The notes: generated by a model not told the origin, from the letters alone. A stretch of 64,000 bases of DNA from an uncultured Chloracidobacterium sp. (GCA_936914845.1 CAKZGE010000004.1:434001-498000); one strand, 5' to 3'. Shown: positions 25,936 through 35,428, numbered from the stretch's first letter. Numbers and translations are program-made.

Positions 25936-27187
25936 ATTGTATGCATGCATTGTTTCGGCTGACATAAAACAGGCCCGGCGGGGGTTACTGGCCGTTGCTC
26001 GCGAATTTGCATATTCCATTGAAATGCTTGATGACGGCATATTGTTCGATGTGAGCGGGCTTGAGCGGCTGATCGGAGGGCCGGATAAAATAGCTGAAAA
26101 TATCTTTCAACAGTTACAGGAATATGGTCTGACGAGCAGTGTGGCAGTGGCCGAAACAGTTGAAAGTGCCTGCTTATTGGCGCGTCAAAATAAAGGACGC
26201 CATACGGTGAATTCGCCGCGATCGTTTGCAAAACTGCCCTTGTTTCAGCTTCCGATAGAACAAGATACGCTTAATGTATTGGGTGATCTGGGTATCGATA
26301 AGGTCGAAGATCTGCTTGAAGTTCCGGCAGATGAACTGATAGGCCGCTATGGAAAAGGTTTTCAAAAAGTGCTTGATGTCATCGAACAGAAAAGCACTTT
26401 GCAATTGACGCCGAACGTTAAACAAGACCGTGTGTCATGGAAATGGACATTAGATTCGCCGGTCGAAGATTTTCAGCAGTTGATATTCCTGCTTAATCGC
26501 GGTCTGGAAAGGTTGTTTGCAGAAACGGCCCATCGTGGACATAGTACGGAACATATAGATATAGGGCTTGAACTAAGGAACAAAACGACACGGACATACG
26601 AGATCAAGACATCGTTTCCAACGCTGGAACGAGCATTTTGGCAAAAGCTGATCCATCTGCGGGTTTCGCTTGAACCGCCGGGATCGGAAATAGTGAGTGT
26701 AAGGGCGACCACGCATTTTACAAAACCACGACCTTCGCAGCGAGGGTTGTATGCTGTGTCGCGTCCCGAACCTGAAAGCCTGATGCTGACGGTAAATAAA
26801 TTGAAAAAAATGGTAGGTGAAGATAACGTTGGCCGGCCCGCTGTTTTGGACCGCCGCCTTGCCGAACCCTTTGAACTTGCGGCTGATCTAATGCCCGCCG
26901 GGGTTGAAGGTGATATAGCTGTCCCGCAGGAGCCTTCGCTGGCATTCACATATTATCGACCGCCGCGACGGGCCGAGGTCATATATCGCGACGCCCGATT
27001 GGTCTTTATAAGAACAAAATATTTCGACGGATATGTTCGGGAATACAGCGGCGTTTGGAAGGGGAATTCTACTTGGTGGGACAGGTCTTGGAAGACACAG
27101 GAATGGGATGTAGAGGTCGAGGGTCGAGGTATATATCGGCTTGCCAAGGCAAACAAGGAGTGGCTGCTTATCGGGGAGTATGATTGA
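25922..27187 (+). CDS. imuB: ImuB-like Y-family polymerase-related protein
   Basis: About 421 residues from the ATG at 25922 (MKRAKLYACI), which overlaps the end of imuA; an ATG at 25889 in the same frame is a less typical start. The N-terminal part resembles the Y-family palm and fingers but lacks the acidic YxDxD-type catalytic motif, as expected for ImuB, which serves as a hub between the beta clamp, ImuA and DnaE2. A helix-hairpin-helix region follows (LGDLGIDKVEDLLEVPADEL) and then the little-finger domain. The stop overlaps the dnaE2 start (TGATG). Confidence 0.85.
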   Translation: MKRAKLYACIVSADIKQARRGLLAVAREFAYSIEMLDDGILFDVSGLERLIGGPDKIAENIFQQLQEYGLTSSVAVAETVESACLLARQNKGRHTVNSPRSFAKLPLFQLPIEQDTLNVLGDLGIDKVEDLLEVPADELIGRYGKGFQKVLDVIEQKSTLQLTPNVKQDRVSWKWTLDSPVEDFQQLIFLLNRGLERLFAETAHRGHSTEHIDIGLELRNKTTRTYEIKTSFPTLERAFWQKLIHLRVSLEPPGSEIVSVRATTHFTKPRPSQRGLYAVSRPEPESLMLTVNKLKKMVGEDNVGRPAVLDRRLAEPFELAADLMPAGVEGDIAVPQEPSLAFTYYRPPRRAEVIYRDARLVFIRTKYFDGYVREYSGVWKGNSTWWDRSWKTQEWDVEVEGRGIYRLAKANKEWLLIGEYD

Positions 27188-30100
27188 TGTTTTGTGAACT
27201 TCACACACGCTCTGCATTCAGTTTCCTTTCTTCGGGATCCCAGCCGCAAAGATTGGCTGCCCGTGCAGCCGAACTTGGAATTGAACATATAGCTTTACTT
27301 GATCGTGATACGGTGGCCGGTGCGGTGCGCTTTCACCTAGAAGCGAAAAAGAATGGGATAAAACCGATCATCGGTGCTGAGATCACGATGGAGGACGGCA
27401 GTCTTCTGCCGCTTGTGCCATTGGATCGGGCGGGATATGAAAACCTTGCGAAGCTGATAACGACCATAAAGCTGCGAAACAAAAAGGGCGAGCATTTTGC
27501 AACACGCGAAGACATAGAGCGGCATTCACAGCACCTGCTGTGCTTTACGGGCGGAGCTGACGGTTTTTTGCATAATAGTATAAAGAACGGCCGAGGGCTT
27601 GAAGATCTCATGTGGCTTAGCGGCGTTTTTGAAGGACGGTCATATGTAGAGCTTCAGCGGCACCATCTTCGCGGCGAAGAATATATCAATCAGATATTGT
27701 TAGGATATTCGCAAAAGCTTTGTCTGCCATATTTTGCGTCGAACGGAGCTTATTATGCAGATCGGTATGATCGCGAACTTTTTGACGTTTTTACCTGTAT
27801 AAAAAACCACACCACTATTTACAAAGCAGGCAATCTTCTTTCCGCGAACGACGAGCGATACCTGAAATCGCACACTGAGATGCGGATGTTGTTCGAAGAT
27901 CTGCCAAAGGCGATAGACGTTACGGCAGATATTGCTTCGCGAATTGATTTTTCACTCGATGAGCTTTCTTATAACTTTCCGGATTATCCCGTTCCCGCCG
28001 GTGAAACGATCGATAGTTTTTTAAGGGCACAGGTCGAGCACAGGGCGATAGAAAGATATAGGACCGCTACGCAGGAAGTAAAGGATCAGGTTCAAGGAAG
28101 ATTAGACAAAGAATTGGCGGTCATCAAGATGAAAGGCTTGGGCGGTTATTTCTTGCAGGTGAACGATATATCCGATTTTTGCAAACGTGAAGGCATTCTT
28201 TCGCAAGGACGCGGATCTGCAGCAAATTCGGTGGTCTGTTATACATTAGGCATAACGGCCGTTGAGCCAATAAAGAACAAGCTTTTGTTTGAGCGGTTTC
28301 TTTCTGAAAAATATGAACAATACCCGGACATCGATATCGACCTTCCGTCAGGCAATGATCGCGAAAAAGTAATTCAGCACGTTTACGAAAAATTTGGCCG
28401 CCGCGGGTCCGCAATGACCGCGAATGTGATCAGCTATCGTGGAAGATCTGCTGTTCGGGAAGTAGGAAAAGTTTTCGGATTTGGTACGGACGTTCTTGAC
28501 AAGCTTTCGCGGTTGAATTCGCATTACGAGACCTTTAAAGGCGAAGAACTTCAACAGCGTCTGCGCGAAGAAGGCCTTGACCCGGCGATGAACAATACGC
28601 TGAGAAAATTCGGAGAACTATATAATCGAATACTAGATTTTCCGCGACATCTAGGTCAGCATTCGGGCGGCATGGTCATCTCGATCAACCGGCTTGATTC
28701 GATAGTGCCGATAGAACCGGCATCAATGGAAGATCGAACCATAGTTCAATGGGACAAGGACGATTGCGAGGCTCTAAAGATCGTAAAGGTTGACCTGTTG
28801 GGCCTTGGCATGATGGCCGTTCTGCGGGATACGATCGAATTGATCAGCGTTCACCATGGCGAAGATCTAAGTCTATACAAGGTCCCGCATGACGACCCCG
28901 AAGTTTTTGAAGCTCTGCAAAAAGGCGATACGGTCGGAATGTTTCAGGTCGAAAGCCGTGCACAGATCGCTTTTCTGCCGAAATCAAAGCCGAAGAACTT
29001 CTATGACATTGTGGTTCAGGTAGCGATAATCCGCCCCGGCCCGATAGTCGGGAAATTGCTTGATTCTTATATTAAACGACGACAGGGATCGGAAAAGGTC
29101 GAATATATCGACGAACGATTGAAGCCGACACTTGAACGTACACTTGGAGTGCCGCTTTTTCAGGAACAATTGTTAAAAATAGCAATGGATGTGGCGGGCT
29201 TTACAGGTTCAGAAGCAGAAGAGCTACGCAAGGCGATGGGTTTTAAGCGGCCCGATATAAAACTTGAGCTGATAGGGCAAAAGCTGAAGGAAGGAATGAC
29301 CGAAAGAGGCATTTCCACAGCCGTTCAGGAAAATATAGTCGCCTGTGTAAAGGCATTTTCTAACTACGGCTTTCCCGAATCTCATGCCTATAGTTTTGCT
29401 TTGCTTGCTTACGCTTCGGCATATTTTATGGTTCATTACCGAGCATGTTTTATGGCGGCGATGTTCAATAATTATCCACTCGGATTCTATTCAGCCGCAA
29501 CGCTCGTAAAAGATGCCCAGCGACACGGCTTGCATTTTATTGCCATAGACATAAATCATTCACAATATATTTTTACGGTCGAAGAGGGAAAGGTCCGCGT
29601 AGGGTTAAAGTATGTTCGGAGTTTGCGAAAAGAAACAGGCGAGGCCATTGTGGCAGAGCGGAGTTCAAATGGCTTTTACACGGGCGTTGCAGATCTTATA
29701 GATCGGGTGCCGCAATTAAATAAACGTGAGATCAGATCGCTAAGCATAGCCGGGGCGTTGAATTTTGACAATACCGTTCACCGACGTGAAGCGCTTTGGC
29801 AGTCAGAGATCGCTATGCGGCCGCTGGGCGATCTTTTTGAATATGCAGATACTGCTTGCGACCAGCCATCCTTGAAGAAGCCGGCTTTTATAAAGCAGAT
29901 GAAAGGGCTGAAGCTGGTAGAGGCAGATTTGCAGAAAACAGGCATTTCGATCGGAAAACACCCGATGGCTTTTATCCGCGACGATCTGACCAAACATGGC
30001 ATCCTTTCATCCAAGCGTTCGCTTGAACTTAAAACAGGGGCCATTGTTTCTGTCGCCGGGGCTGTAATAATCAGGCAACGGCCGATGACTGCGAATAAGG

Positions 30101-30306
30101 TTGTTTTTATAACGCTCGAAGACGAGACAGGACATTCCAATTTTGTTGTGATGCCGGATAAATTTGAAGAATATCGAGCAGTTATTAATCAAAGCGATTA
30201 TTTGATCATTCGCGGCATATTCGAAGAACGCGGAATGCTTAAAGCGATCAGTTTCAAAACGCTCGAGGGGTTTAATGCAGAGGTTGTGGCACATAATTTC
30301 CACTAA
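27187..30306 (+). CDS. dnaE2: Error-prone DNA polymerase III alpha subunit DnaE2
   Basis: A 1039-residue C-family polymerase from the ATG at 27187; the frame also contains an upstream TTG. The N-terminal PHP domain begins with ELHTRSAFSFL, the polymerase active site carries YPDIDIDLPS and the beta-clamp and OB-fold regions follow to the C-terminus. At roughly 1040 residues it has the length of DnaE2 rather than replicative DnaE1. With imuA and imuB it forms the inducible mutagenic translesion system. Codon use is noticeably more AT-rich (many ATA, TTA, TAT) than secA or gyrA, consistent with acquisition as a cassette. Confidence 0.93.
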   Translation: MFCELHTRSAFSFLSSGSQPQRLAARAAELGIEHIALLDRDTVAGAVRFHLEAKKNGIKPIIGAEITMEDGSLLPLVPLDRAGYENLAKLITTIKLRNKKGEHFATREDIERHSQHLLCFTGGADGFLHNSIKNGRGLEDLMWLSGVFEGRSYVELQRHHLRGEEYINQILLGYSQKLCLPYFASNGAYYADRYDRELFDVFTCIKNHTTIYKAGNLLSANDERYLKSHTEMRMLFEDLPKAIDVTADIASRIDFSLDELSYNFPDYPVPAGETIDSFLRAQVEHRAIERYRTATQEVKDQVQGRLDKELAVIKMKGLGGYFLQVNDISDFCKREGILSQGRGSAANSVVCYTLGITAVEPIKNKLLFERFLSEKYEQYPDIDIDLPSGNDREKVIQHVYEKFGRRGSAMTANVISYRGRSAVREVGKVFGFGTDVLDKLSRLNSHYETFKGEELQQRLREEGLDPAMNNTLRKFGELYNRILDFPRHLGQHSGGMVISINRLDSIVPIEPASMEDRTIVQWDKDDCEALKIVKVDLLGLGMMAVLRDTIELISVHHGEDLSLYKVPHDDPEVFEALQKGDTVGMFQVESRAQIAFLPKSKPKNFYDIVVQVAIIRPGPIVGKLLDSYIKRRQGSEKVEYIDERLKPTLERTLGVPLFQEQLLKIAMDVAGFTGSEAEELRKAMGFKRPDIKLELIGQKLKEGMTERGISTAVQENIVACVKAFSNYGFPESHAYSFALLAYASAYFMVHYRACFMAAMFNNYPLGFYSAATLVKDAQRHGLHFIAIDINHSQYIFTVEEGKVRVGLKYVRSLRKETGEAIVAERSSNGFYTGVADLIDRVPQLNKREIRSLSIAGALNFDNTVHRREALWQSEIAMRPLGDLFEYADTACDQPSLKKPAFIKQMKGLKLVEADLQKTGISIGKHPMAFIRDDLTKHGILSSKRSLELKTGAIVSVAGAVIIRQRPMTANKVVFITLEDETGHSNFVVMPDKFEEYRAVINQSDYLIIRGIFEERGMLKAISFKTLEGFNAEVVAHNFH

Positions 30307-30561
30307 GCCGGCACATTGACATCCTTGCCGCACCTCCGCCCATCGCCGGACTTTTAGATGCAACACATACTTGCAAGCCGCGAATGATTTTGCCATTATA
30401 GATGTTTCGTTTGCGGACGGTCTGGGCGTGGCCCTAACTCGATAGGCAACGGGATCGGCTCCGCAAAGGTGTCCGGCTCAATGCAGCAGCTCGATCGGCA
30501 AGATCGATCTGATCGACCGAACCAAGAAGATATCTCACAAACGAAAAGACCATCCTTTTGC

Positions 30562-30637
<76 letters not shown>

Positions 30638-30860
30638 ATGTTTTCAATAACTTACAGATTTTAGTCCCGCAGCCGAGCAGCCACTGTAGTGAAAAATGTA
30701 GGGAGTCCGCTCTTGAAAGGTCACTCTCTACCGATTTTGGCCTCGCACCATTTTTTTACGCCCAAAGCATTCCATCGATCCTTCGCGATTGCTTAGTTGA
30801 TCGAGCAGAGTTCAATGTTGACGCTTACGGATTAGGAGTTTCGAAGGTTTAGGCACTTCC

Positions 30861-31036
30861 GATAAGGTTTTTACATATTCGATAAATATTTTACAGTATG
30901 ACGCCATTTTGATAAGATTTTCGCACGACTGATAAGGAAATTATTGTTATGCCACTGAAAAATAGTAAAAATCGACACTCGATAAGCCTTAATTAGACAC
31001 ACCTTTGATCGATAAGAAAAATGAATGGTTGATAAG
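30861..31036. repeat. Seven GATAAG/GATAAA direct repeats in phase with the DNA helix, upstream of fic
   Basis: The hexamers begin at 30861, 30881 (GATAAA), 30911, 30931, 30981, 31011 and 31031, that is at spacings 20, 30, 20, 50, 30 and 20 bp, all multiples of 10. They are mostly preceded by C or T and lie in AT-rich DNA. The last copy falls in fic codons 3-4. Spacings are not multiples of 3, so this is not a coding repeat. The rest of 30638-31020 holds no recognisable gene. Confidence 0.85.
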
Positions 31037-32539
31037 AATCAGAATGCCAAAGATCTGCCGCGACCAATGGGCCTCGTCGCGGTTATACAAGAACTCGGGC
31101 TTAAGATTCCGATGCCTGCCGTGCGTTCATCTGTCAGTTCGGGAGCTCGCAGGACACGTGTTGAGAGTGAAATCGTTTATGAGCATTATCCGCGATCCTA
31201 CGGAACGGATAGCTTGTTTGAGAACCTTAAATTCGCGATGAGGTACGAGCCCATCGATCTAGGTGTCCTAAAGGTCGCATTCGCCAAGTTAGATGCGGAA
31301 GAGATCGAGGGGTGGATACAAAGCGAAATTACGGGAATCTATGCACGCAGACTTTGGTATTTGTTCGAACTCCTCACCGGCAAAGTATTGAACTTGCCAG
31401 ACGTCGCCCCGACCGGATACATCGATCTGCTGAACGAGAAACTGCAACTGACCGGAAAGCCCGTTCGGATCAAGCGACAAAGGATCAACGATAATCTGCT
31501 CGGCAACAAAGACTATTGCCCAATGGTCCGCATGACCGATGCACTCAAAGATTCAATCGCTGAGGGTTTGGCGAATCAAGCCAGAGAGATAGTTGTAGAA
31601 AGCGATCCGCTGATCCTCGCAAGGGCGATCAACTTTTTATACACGAGCGAGACGCGATCTTCTTTCGCGATCGAAGGTGAACGCCCGAGTGCATCCCGGG
31701 CCGAGCGCTTCGTGGCAGCATTGGAGCATGCCGCAGAGTTTGACGCCAGCGACAAAGGCTCGTTCATCGAACTGCAAAACCAGATCGTGGATCAACGCTT
31801 TACGGCGACCGACTGGAGAACAATACAAAACTACGTCGGGCAGACGATGCGGGACTACAGCGAATATGTCCATTTCGTGTGCCCCAAGCCGGAAAACGTC
31901 CCGCAACTGATGGAAGGTTGGGTAAACTGTGTCCGTCGTCTTCAGGATTCACCGGTCGATCCGGTCGCATCGGCTGCGGTGTTGGCTTTTGGCTTCGTTT
32001 TCATCCACCCGTTCGAAGACGGAAACGGCCGGATCCATCGATTCCTGATCCACCACGAACTCGCGCGCACGGGTTTTGCTCCATCCAATCTGATATTTCC
32101 GGTTTCCGCTGTAATGTTAAGGGAACGGGGCGAATACGACCGGGTTCTCGCGGCCTACTCGAAATCGATCATGCCGTTTATCGATTTTTCGCTAGACGAT
32201 CGAGGCACTCTGACCGTGGAGAATGAAACGGCCGACCTGTATCGCTACTGGGACGCAACAAGGTTCGCCGAATATCTCTACGGCTGCGTTGCGGAAACCA
32301 TCCGCCGCGATCTTCGCGACGAGATAGGTTTCCTTTCGATATTCGACCGAGCTCTCACTCAAGTGTTGAATATCGTGGATATGCCCGACCGCCGCGCCTC
32401 TCTGCTCGTCAAACTGATCATGCAGAACCGCGGAACCTTGTCTAAGACGAAGCGGGAAAAGGAATTTCCCGAACTAACTGATGACGAGATCAAGGCGATC
32501 GAAACAGAGATGAGCGAGATCATGGAGTCTGGTGGATAG
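31025..32539 (+). CDS. Fic-family protein (probable AMPylator)
   Basis: A 504-residue protein with the Fic core motif HPFEDGNGRIHR near residue 330 (catalytic His plus the phosphate-binding GNGR loop). A candidate inhibitory helix SFAIEGE near residue 212 fits the (S/T)xxxE(G/N) motif of class II Fic proteins, in which the Glu blocks ATP until relieved. The N-terminal third is helical and the C-terminal 60 residues look like a winged-helix or helical tail. Fic enzymes usually transfer AMP to Ser/Thr/Tyr hydroxyls; the target is unknown. The gene lies behind the phased GATAAG array, which may be its control region. Confidence 0.9.
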   Translation: MVDKNQNAKDLPRPMGLVAVIQELGLKIPMPAVRSSVSSGARRTRVESEIVYEHYPRSYGTDSLFENLKFAMRYEPIDLGVLKVAFAKLDAEEIEGWIQSEITGIYARRLWYLFELLTGKVLNLPDVAPTGYIDLLNEKLQLTGKPVRIKRQRINDNLLGNKDYCPMVRMTDALKDSIAEGLANQAREIVVESDPLILARAINFLYTSETRSSFAIEGERPSASRAERFVAALEHAAEFDASDKGSFIELQNQIVDQRFTATDWRTIQNYVGQTMRDYSEYVHFVCPKPENVPQLMEGWVNCVRRLQDSPVDPVASAAVLAFGFVFIHPFEDGNGRIHRFLIHHELARTGFAPSNLIFPVSAVMLRERGEYDRVLAAYSKSIMPFIDFSLDDRGTLTVENETADLYRYWDATRFAEYLYGCVAETIRRDLRDEIGFLSIFDRALTQVLNIVDMPDRRASLLVKLIMQNRGTLSKTKREKEFPELTDDEIKAIETEMSEIMESGG

Positions 32540-32614
32540 GCGGAGCACCCTACGGTTTCTCCCTTGATTATCGCATCGTCCATCTCTTCAACGGATTCAA
32601 ACGAACTGGTATCT

Positions 32615-32839
32615 TCACAGTAGCGCATATATTTGCTCTATTCCGAATCGTCTTTTTGCTGTTCCAGTTTCTCTCATCTTCATCATCAGCCTGATCGGAT
32701 GGAGCAGATACGCAGCACCTGCCTTGTCCGTTTGTCCTTCGTGAACCATTGCGGCGATGGCTACAGCCCTCTCCAGCGTGCCGGCCTTTTTCGCGACGGC
32801 AGTTTTCATTTTCGTTTTGCCTGTTCTATTTTCAAACAT
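32615..32839 (-). pseudogene. Truncated SpoT/RelA-type HD-domain hydrolase remnant
   Basis: The 74-residue frame starts at an ATG with a good AGGAG ribosome site and reads LERAVAIAAMVHEGQTDKAG then LLHPIRLMMKM. This is the N-terminus of the small ppGpp-hydrolase-like HD family (HxGQxDKxGxxYxxHP). It then runs into unrelated sequence and stops; the catalytic HD pair that should follow is missing. Intact members are about 150-180 residues. The 5' end is well preserved, so the break looks recent. Confidence 0.65.
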
Positions 32840-32995
32840 TGCAATATCTCCTTGGTTTCAAACCAAATTAAAAGCCCGAAACTCGTTACTCCGCTCTCTG
32901 CGATCTTCACGAATTTCAGGCAAAATTAAAGCCCCGTGTTTACAGCTGATCCCGCTTGGCGGGCAATCTGAAATGAACACCGAGCGTCTCATATT

Positions 32996-33394
32996 TCAGA
33001 GTACTCTTTTTGTGCTAAATGTCAATAAAGTTTTGTCGAGTGAGGCAATGCGATAAAAAAGGCAACTGGGGCAAGGATCCACCGCCGTGAACCGTCCATG
33101 CCGGTTCTGATACATTCTCGCCTCGGCGAAGTCGAGTCCCGTCTCGTCGTCCTTCTCATAACCGGTGAACCGCTGCCTGATCCGGTCGCTTCCCAGATAG
33201 GAATATTTCTGGGCCTGCGTTCGTCCGCCCACTCCCGCCGCGATCTCCTCGCCGAACGGCATGAAATCACGCCTTGCAATCACATCGCCTGCTGCATCCG
33301 TCACCACCCGCGGACTTCCCAAATGATCAGTTGTCAAATAGCTGGTCGCTGCGGTTGACGTCGGTTCGACAACCGTCGAATATTCCGCCGCCAA
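32996..33394 (-). pseudogene. RHS-repeat core fragment with short non-native tip
   Basis: The frame shows the C-terminal RHS core: YLTTDHLGSPRVVTDAAGD, MPFGEE, then RQRFTGYEKDDETGLDFAEA, an ARMYQNRHGRF stretch and the final TAVDP. The toxin tip that should follow is replaced by about 25 residues and a stop. The 5' side ends at an in-frame TAA, so no upstream RHS barrel is attached. It is one module in a row of RHS-tip and immunity remnants transcribed leftward. Confidence 0.75.
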
Positions 33395-33401
33395 TTACGC
33401 T

Positions 33402-33839
33402 TCAAGGTTGACTTTGGACTTCTTCCTTCCACATAGTTCTACGGTTTCGTAGCCATGCCCAGATTTTGTTTGACCAAAAACTAGCCATGGTGAAGGTAAC
33501 TAAGAAGTCTTTTTCAGCAACTATATTCCACTGGCCACCATGATTTATTGAAGTCACATCAAAGCAAACTGGGTGAATTTCATCAAAAATAGCAAACTCT
33601 AATTTGCCCGGTGCCGTAAATTTCATTTTCTCTAAAGGATGAATACAGAGCGATGGATTTTCTACCATCAAACCATTGTAAGTCTCATAAAAGAGTTTTA
33701 CTTGAGCGGGAAACGATAAATTTAACTTCATCTCTGTCTCCCTTATCTCATTTTTACTCGCTCCAGTTTCTAACTTAAAAAATCCGCTTTTATCTGAGAA
33801 TAACTTTTCGAGATTTCGGGGGATATGCAACAAATCCAT
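33402..33839 (-). CDS. SMI1/KNR4 (SUKH) family immunity protein
   Basis: A 145-residue protein with the SUKH layout: an N-terminal helix, the GASKNEIRETEMKLNLSFP segment (similar to the family's ASEEEIAxxExxLGxxLP), LFYETYNGL and later a WNIVAEKDFLV strand and a terminal Trp-rich part. SUKH proteins neutralise polymorphic toxins. A strong GAGGAGG ribosome site lies 9 bases before the ATG. It directly follows the toxin-tip remnant at 33884-34084, and the two are probably a cognate pair. The base composition is much more AT-rich than the flanking chromosome. Confidence 0.85.
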   Translation of the reverse strand: MDLLHIPRNLEKLFSDKSGFFKLETGASKNEIRETEMKLNLSFPAQVKLFYETYNGLMVENPSLCIHPLEKMKFTAPGKLEFAIFDEIHPVCFDVTSINHGGQWNIVAEKDFLVTFTMASFWSNKIWAWLRNRRTMWKEEVQSQP

Positions 33840-33883
33840 ATTAATTATTACCTCCTCTGTGCTTCAACCACCTTCCAATTTTG

Positions 33884-34084
33884 TTAACACTTCTGTATCC
33901 GGCTTTTGTTATTATTTACTACACGTTGTTGCTTTGGCGTTAGCTCGGGCGAGTTTTTGATGGGTTTGCCGTTCGGTCCGATCTTTGTTTCTGGTCCTCC
34001 CCCTTTTACATGAGCATGGGCAGGAGAATGATCATTGCTTTTGTAGTTGTGTTCGATGGTAACGCCGTCCTGTTCGGTGAGTTT
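33884..34084 (-). pseudogene. RHS toxin C-terminal tip remnant (tip B), start lost
   Basis: An open frame of about 65 codons with no start codon, ending TAA at 33884. It reads in part DGVTIEHNYKSNDHSPAHAH, then VKGGGPETKIGPNGKPIK and SPELTPKQQRVVNNNK. This His-rich, GGGPET-type domain resembles tips at the ends of RHS polymorphic toxins; I cannot name the fold. It begins right at the stop of the preceding immunity gene, as expected when tips are displaced by recombination, and lies just upstream of the SUKH immunity gene. Confidence 0.6.
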
Positions 34085-34085
34085 G

Positions 34086-34553
34086 CTAATTCAACACAAT
34101 TATTGATTCGTCTTTGTAGCCTTCAATATCATCAGACAACCATTTTTCATTAGAACGAACTTTATGAAAATTAGATGTAAAATGATTTATGTCAAAACTC
34201 GCAAACACCTCAAACTTTGAGTCAACGAAATTTGCTTCTAAAGCCTTTTTTATTTGAACAGCAAAGGTAATTGTTTGCTCAATCAAAAACTTTTTTGAAA
34301 GATTTTCTTTAGCAAGATAATCTTTAATATGAACTTTATTTACAAAACACTCAAACCCTGTTTTATCATGGAAGTCCGTTAAATTAACGTGTTCTATCCT
34401 TTCTTTGAAGATTGATAAAAATACACTGTCTTTTATCTCAATAAAACCTAAATTGATAACATTTCCGAGTCCATTGTCCAATATTATGCTGTTATCAGGA
34501 AAGGGTATGTTAAATGTTCTTAACATTTTCCTCATTTGTTTGTTCATTTTCAT
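34086..34553 (-). CDS. Probable immunity protein paired with toxin tip A
   Basis: A 155-residue, Lys/Phe/Asn-rich soluble protein with no family I recognise. It alternates short strands (IILDNGLGNVINLGFIEI) and acidic helices and has no export signal. Its ATG overlaps the TGA of the upstream toxin-tip frame (ATGA), the usual geometry of toxin-immunity pairs. Strong AT bias and a position in an RHS-tip array support an immunity role (inference). Confidence 0.6.
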   Translation of the reverse strand: MKMNKQMRKMLRTFNIPFPDNSIILDNGLGNVINLGFIEIKDSVFLSIFKERIEHVNLTDFHDKTGFECFVNKVHIKDYLAKENLSKKFLIEQTITFAVQIKKALEANFVDSKFEVFASFDINHFTSNFHKVRSNEKWLSDDIEGYKDESIIVLN

Positions 34554-34696
34554 TGAGATTCTCCTAAAAATCTTAATGCTTTTTGAATAGCTGCTTTAAC
34601 CTGTGGTTCATTCAACATTTGATTTACGTTATCAGGTGCGCCCTTAAAGGTATTTGTGGAAACATCATACACCCCAATCTGATTCAGGTAAGAACG
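34550..34696 (-). pseudogene. RHS toxin C-terminal tip remnant (tip A)
   Basis: A 48-codon open frame without a start, reading SYLNQIGVYDVSTNTFKGAP, then NVNQMLNEPQVKAAIQK and RFLGESQ before TGA, which overlaps the next ATG by the ATGA arrangement. The rest of the toxin is missing because a TGA cuts the frame on its 5' side. The remaining part of the 350-base gene-poor stretch (34697-34906) contains only very short frames and nothing I can identify. Confidence 0.5.
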
Positions 34697-34906
34697 TCAG
34701 ATTAAATCTTGGCTAGTAAATCTTATTGCCGGATCAGCCTTTTCAAGCAACCAAATTGTTCTTCAGACTGACAGCGGTCAAAGAACTACAGACCTTGACC
34801 AACGCTAGTAAAAAGCTAAATACTGTTAACTCAGGGTGAGATCGTCTATTTATTCCGAGTGGTTGTTCGGGATTAGATCGCAAATCCATCAATATTTTAC
34901 AACGAT

Positions 34907-35425
34907 ATGAATATTTCCGATGATGTGCAGCATAAAATAGACATTATTGATGGTTGGTTAGCCAAACTCGGGATAGATCGCCTGCTTAATAATTCTTACC
35001 TTGGAATTGACGAAGAATATTCGTCAAAACACAGCGTTAGATTCACCGCCGAACCGAACGGAAAGAACTTCATTCCCTTTGATCTATATATTGAATCGGA
35101 TGCCATTCGAATTGATGTTTTAGGAATACCGGAAAGTTTTGAATGGAATAATGAAACTCTGCAGAACGATGCGGGGTCGGTAAAAACGTTTCTTGTAGGC
35201 CTCTTAACGCATTTTTGCTTGTTCGAATTTTGCGGCTCGCCGCATACAAATTCAAGACTTTATTTTTTTGATACAGGTGGACGCGAAATTCAAGAATATA
35301 GGATCCGCGGGTGGCAAAATCTGTTTGCGAGATGGAATTGCGACAGGCATCTTTATCAACCGGCATTTTCGCGGGCTAAAAAGCCTGCGGCAAAGAAGTT
35401 TATATTGGCTAAACAATTAAAATAA
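34907..35425 (+). CDS. Unrecognised small cytoplasmic protein
   Basis: A 172-residue acidic/aromatic protein, no signal peptide or transmembrane helix. It starts MNISDDVQHKIDIIDGWLAK and shows mixed alpha/beta character with aromatic pairs near the middle (LLTHFCLFEFCG). It has no known motif. It lies at the right edge of the AT-rich RHS/immunity region, in the opposite orientation to those genes, and may be another immunity-type or accessory gene (inference). The terminal basic tail ends in KKPAAKKFILAKQLK. Confidence 0.5.
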   Translation: MNISDDVQHKIDIIDGWLAKLGIDRLLNNSYLGIDEEYSSKHSVRFTAEPNGKNFIPFDLYIESDAIRIDVLGIPESFEWNNETLQNDAGSVKTFLVGLLTHFCLFEFCGSPHTNSRLYFFDTGGREIQEYRIRGWQNLFARWNCDRHLYQPAFSRAKKPAAKKFILAKQLK

Positions 35426-35428
35426 ATG

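Noticed and set aside
30861..31036. CRISPR-like array
   Set aside because: Repeats are only 6 bases and spacers are 4 to 44 bases on a 10-bp grid; no cas genes occur in the window.
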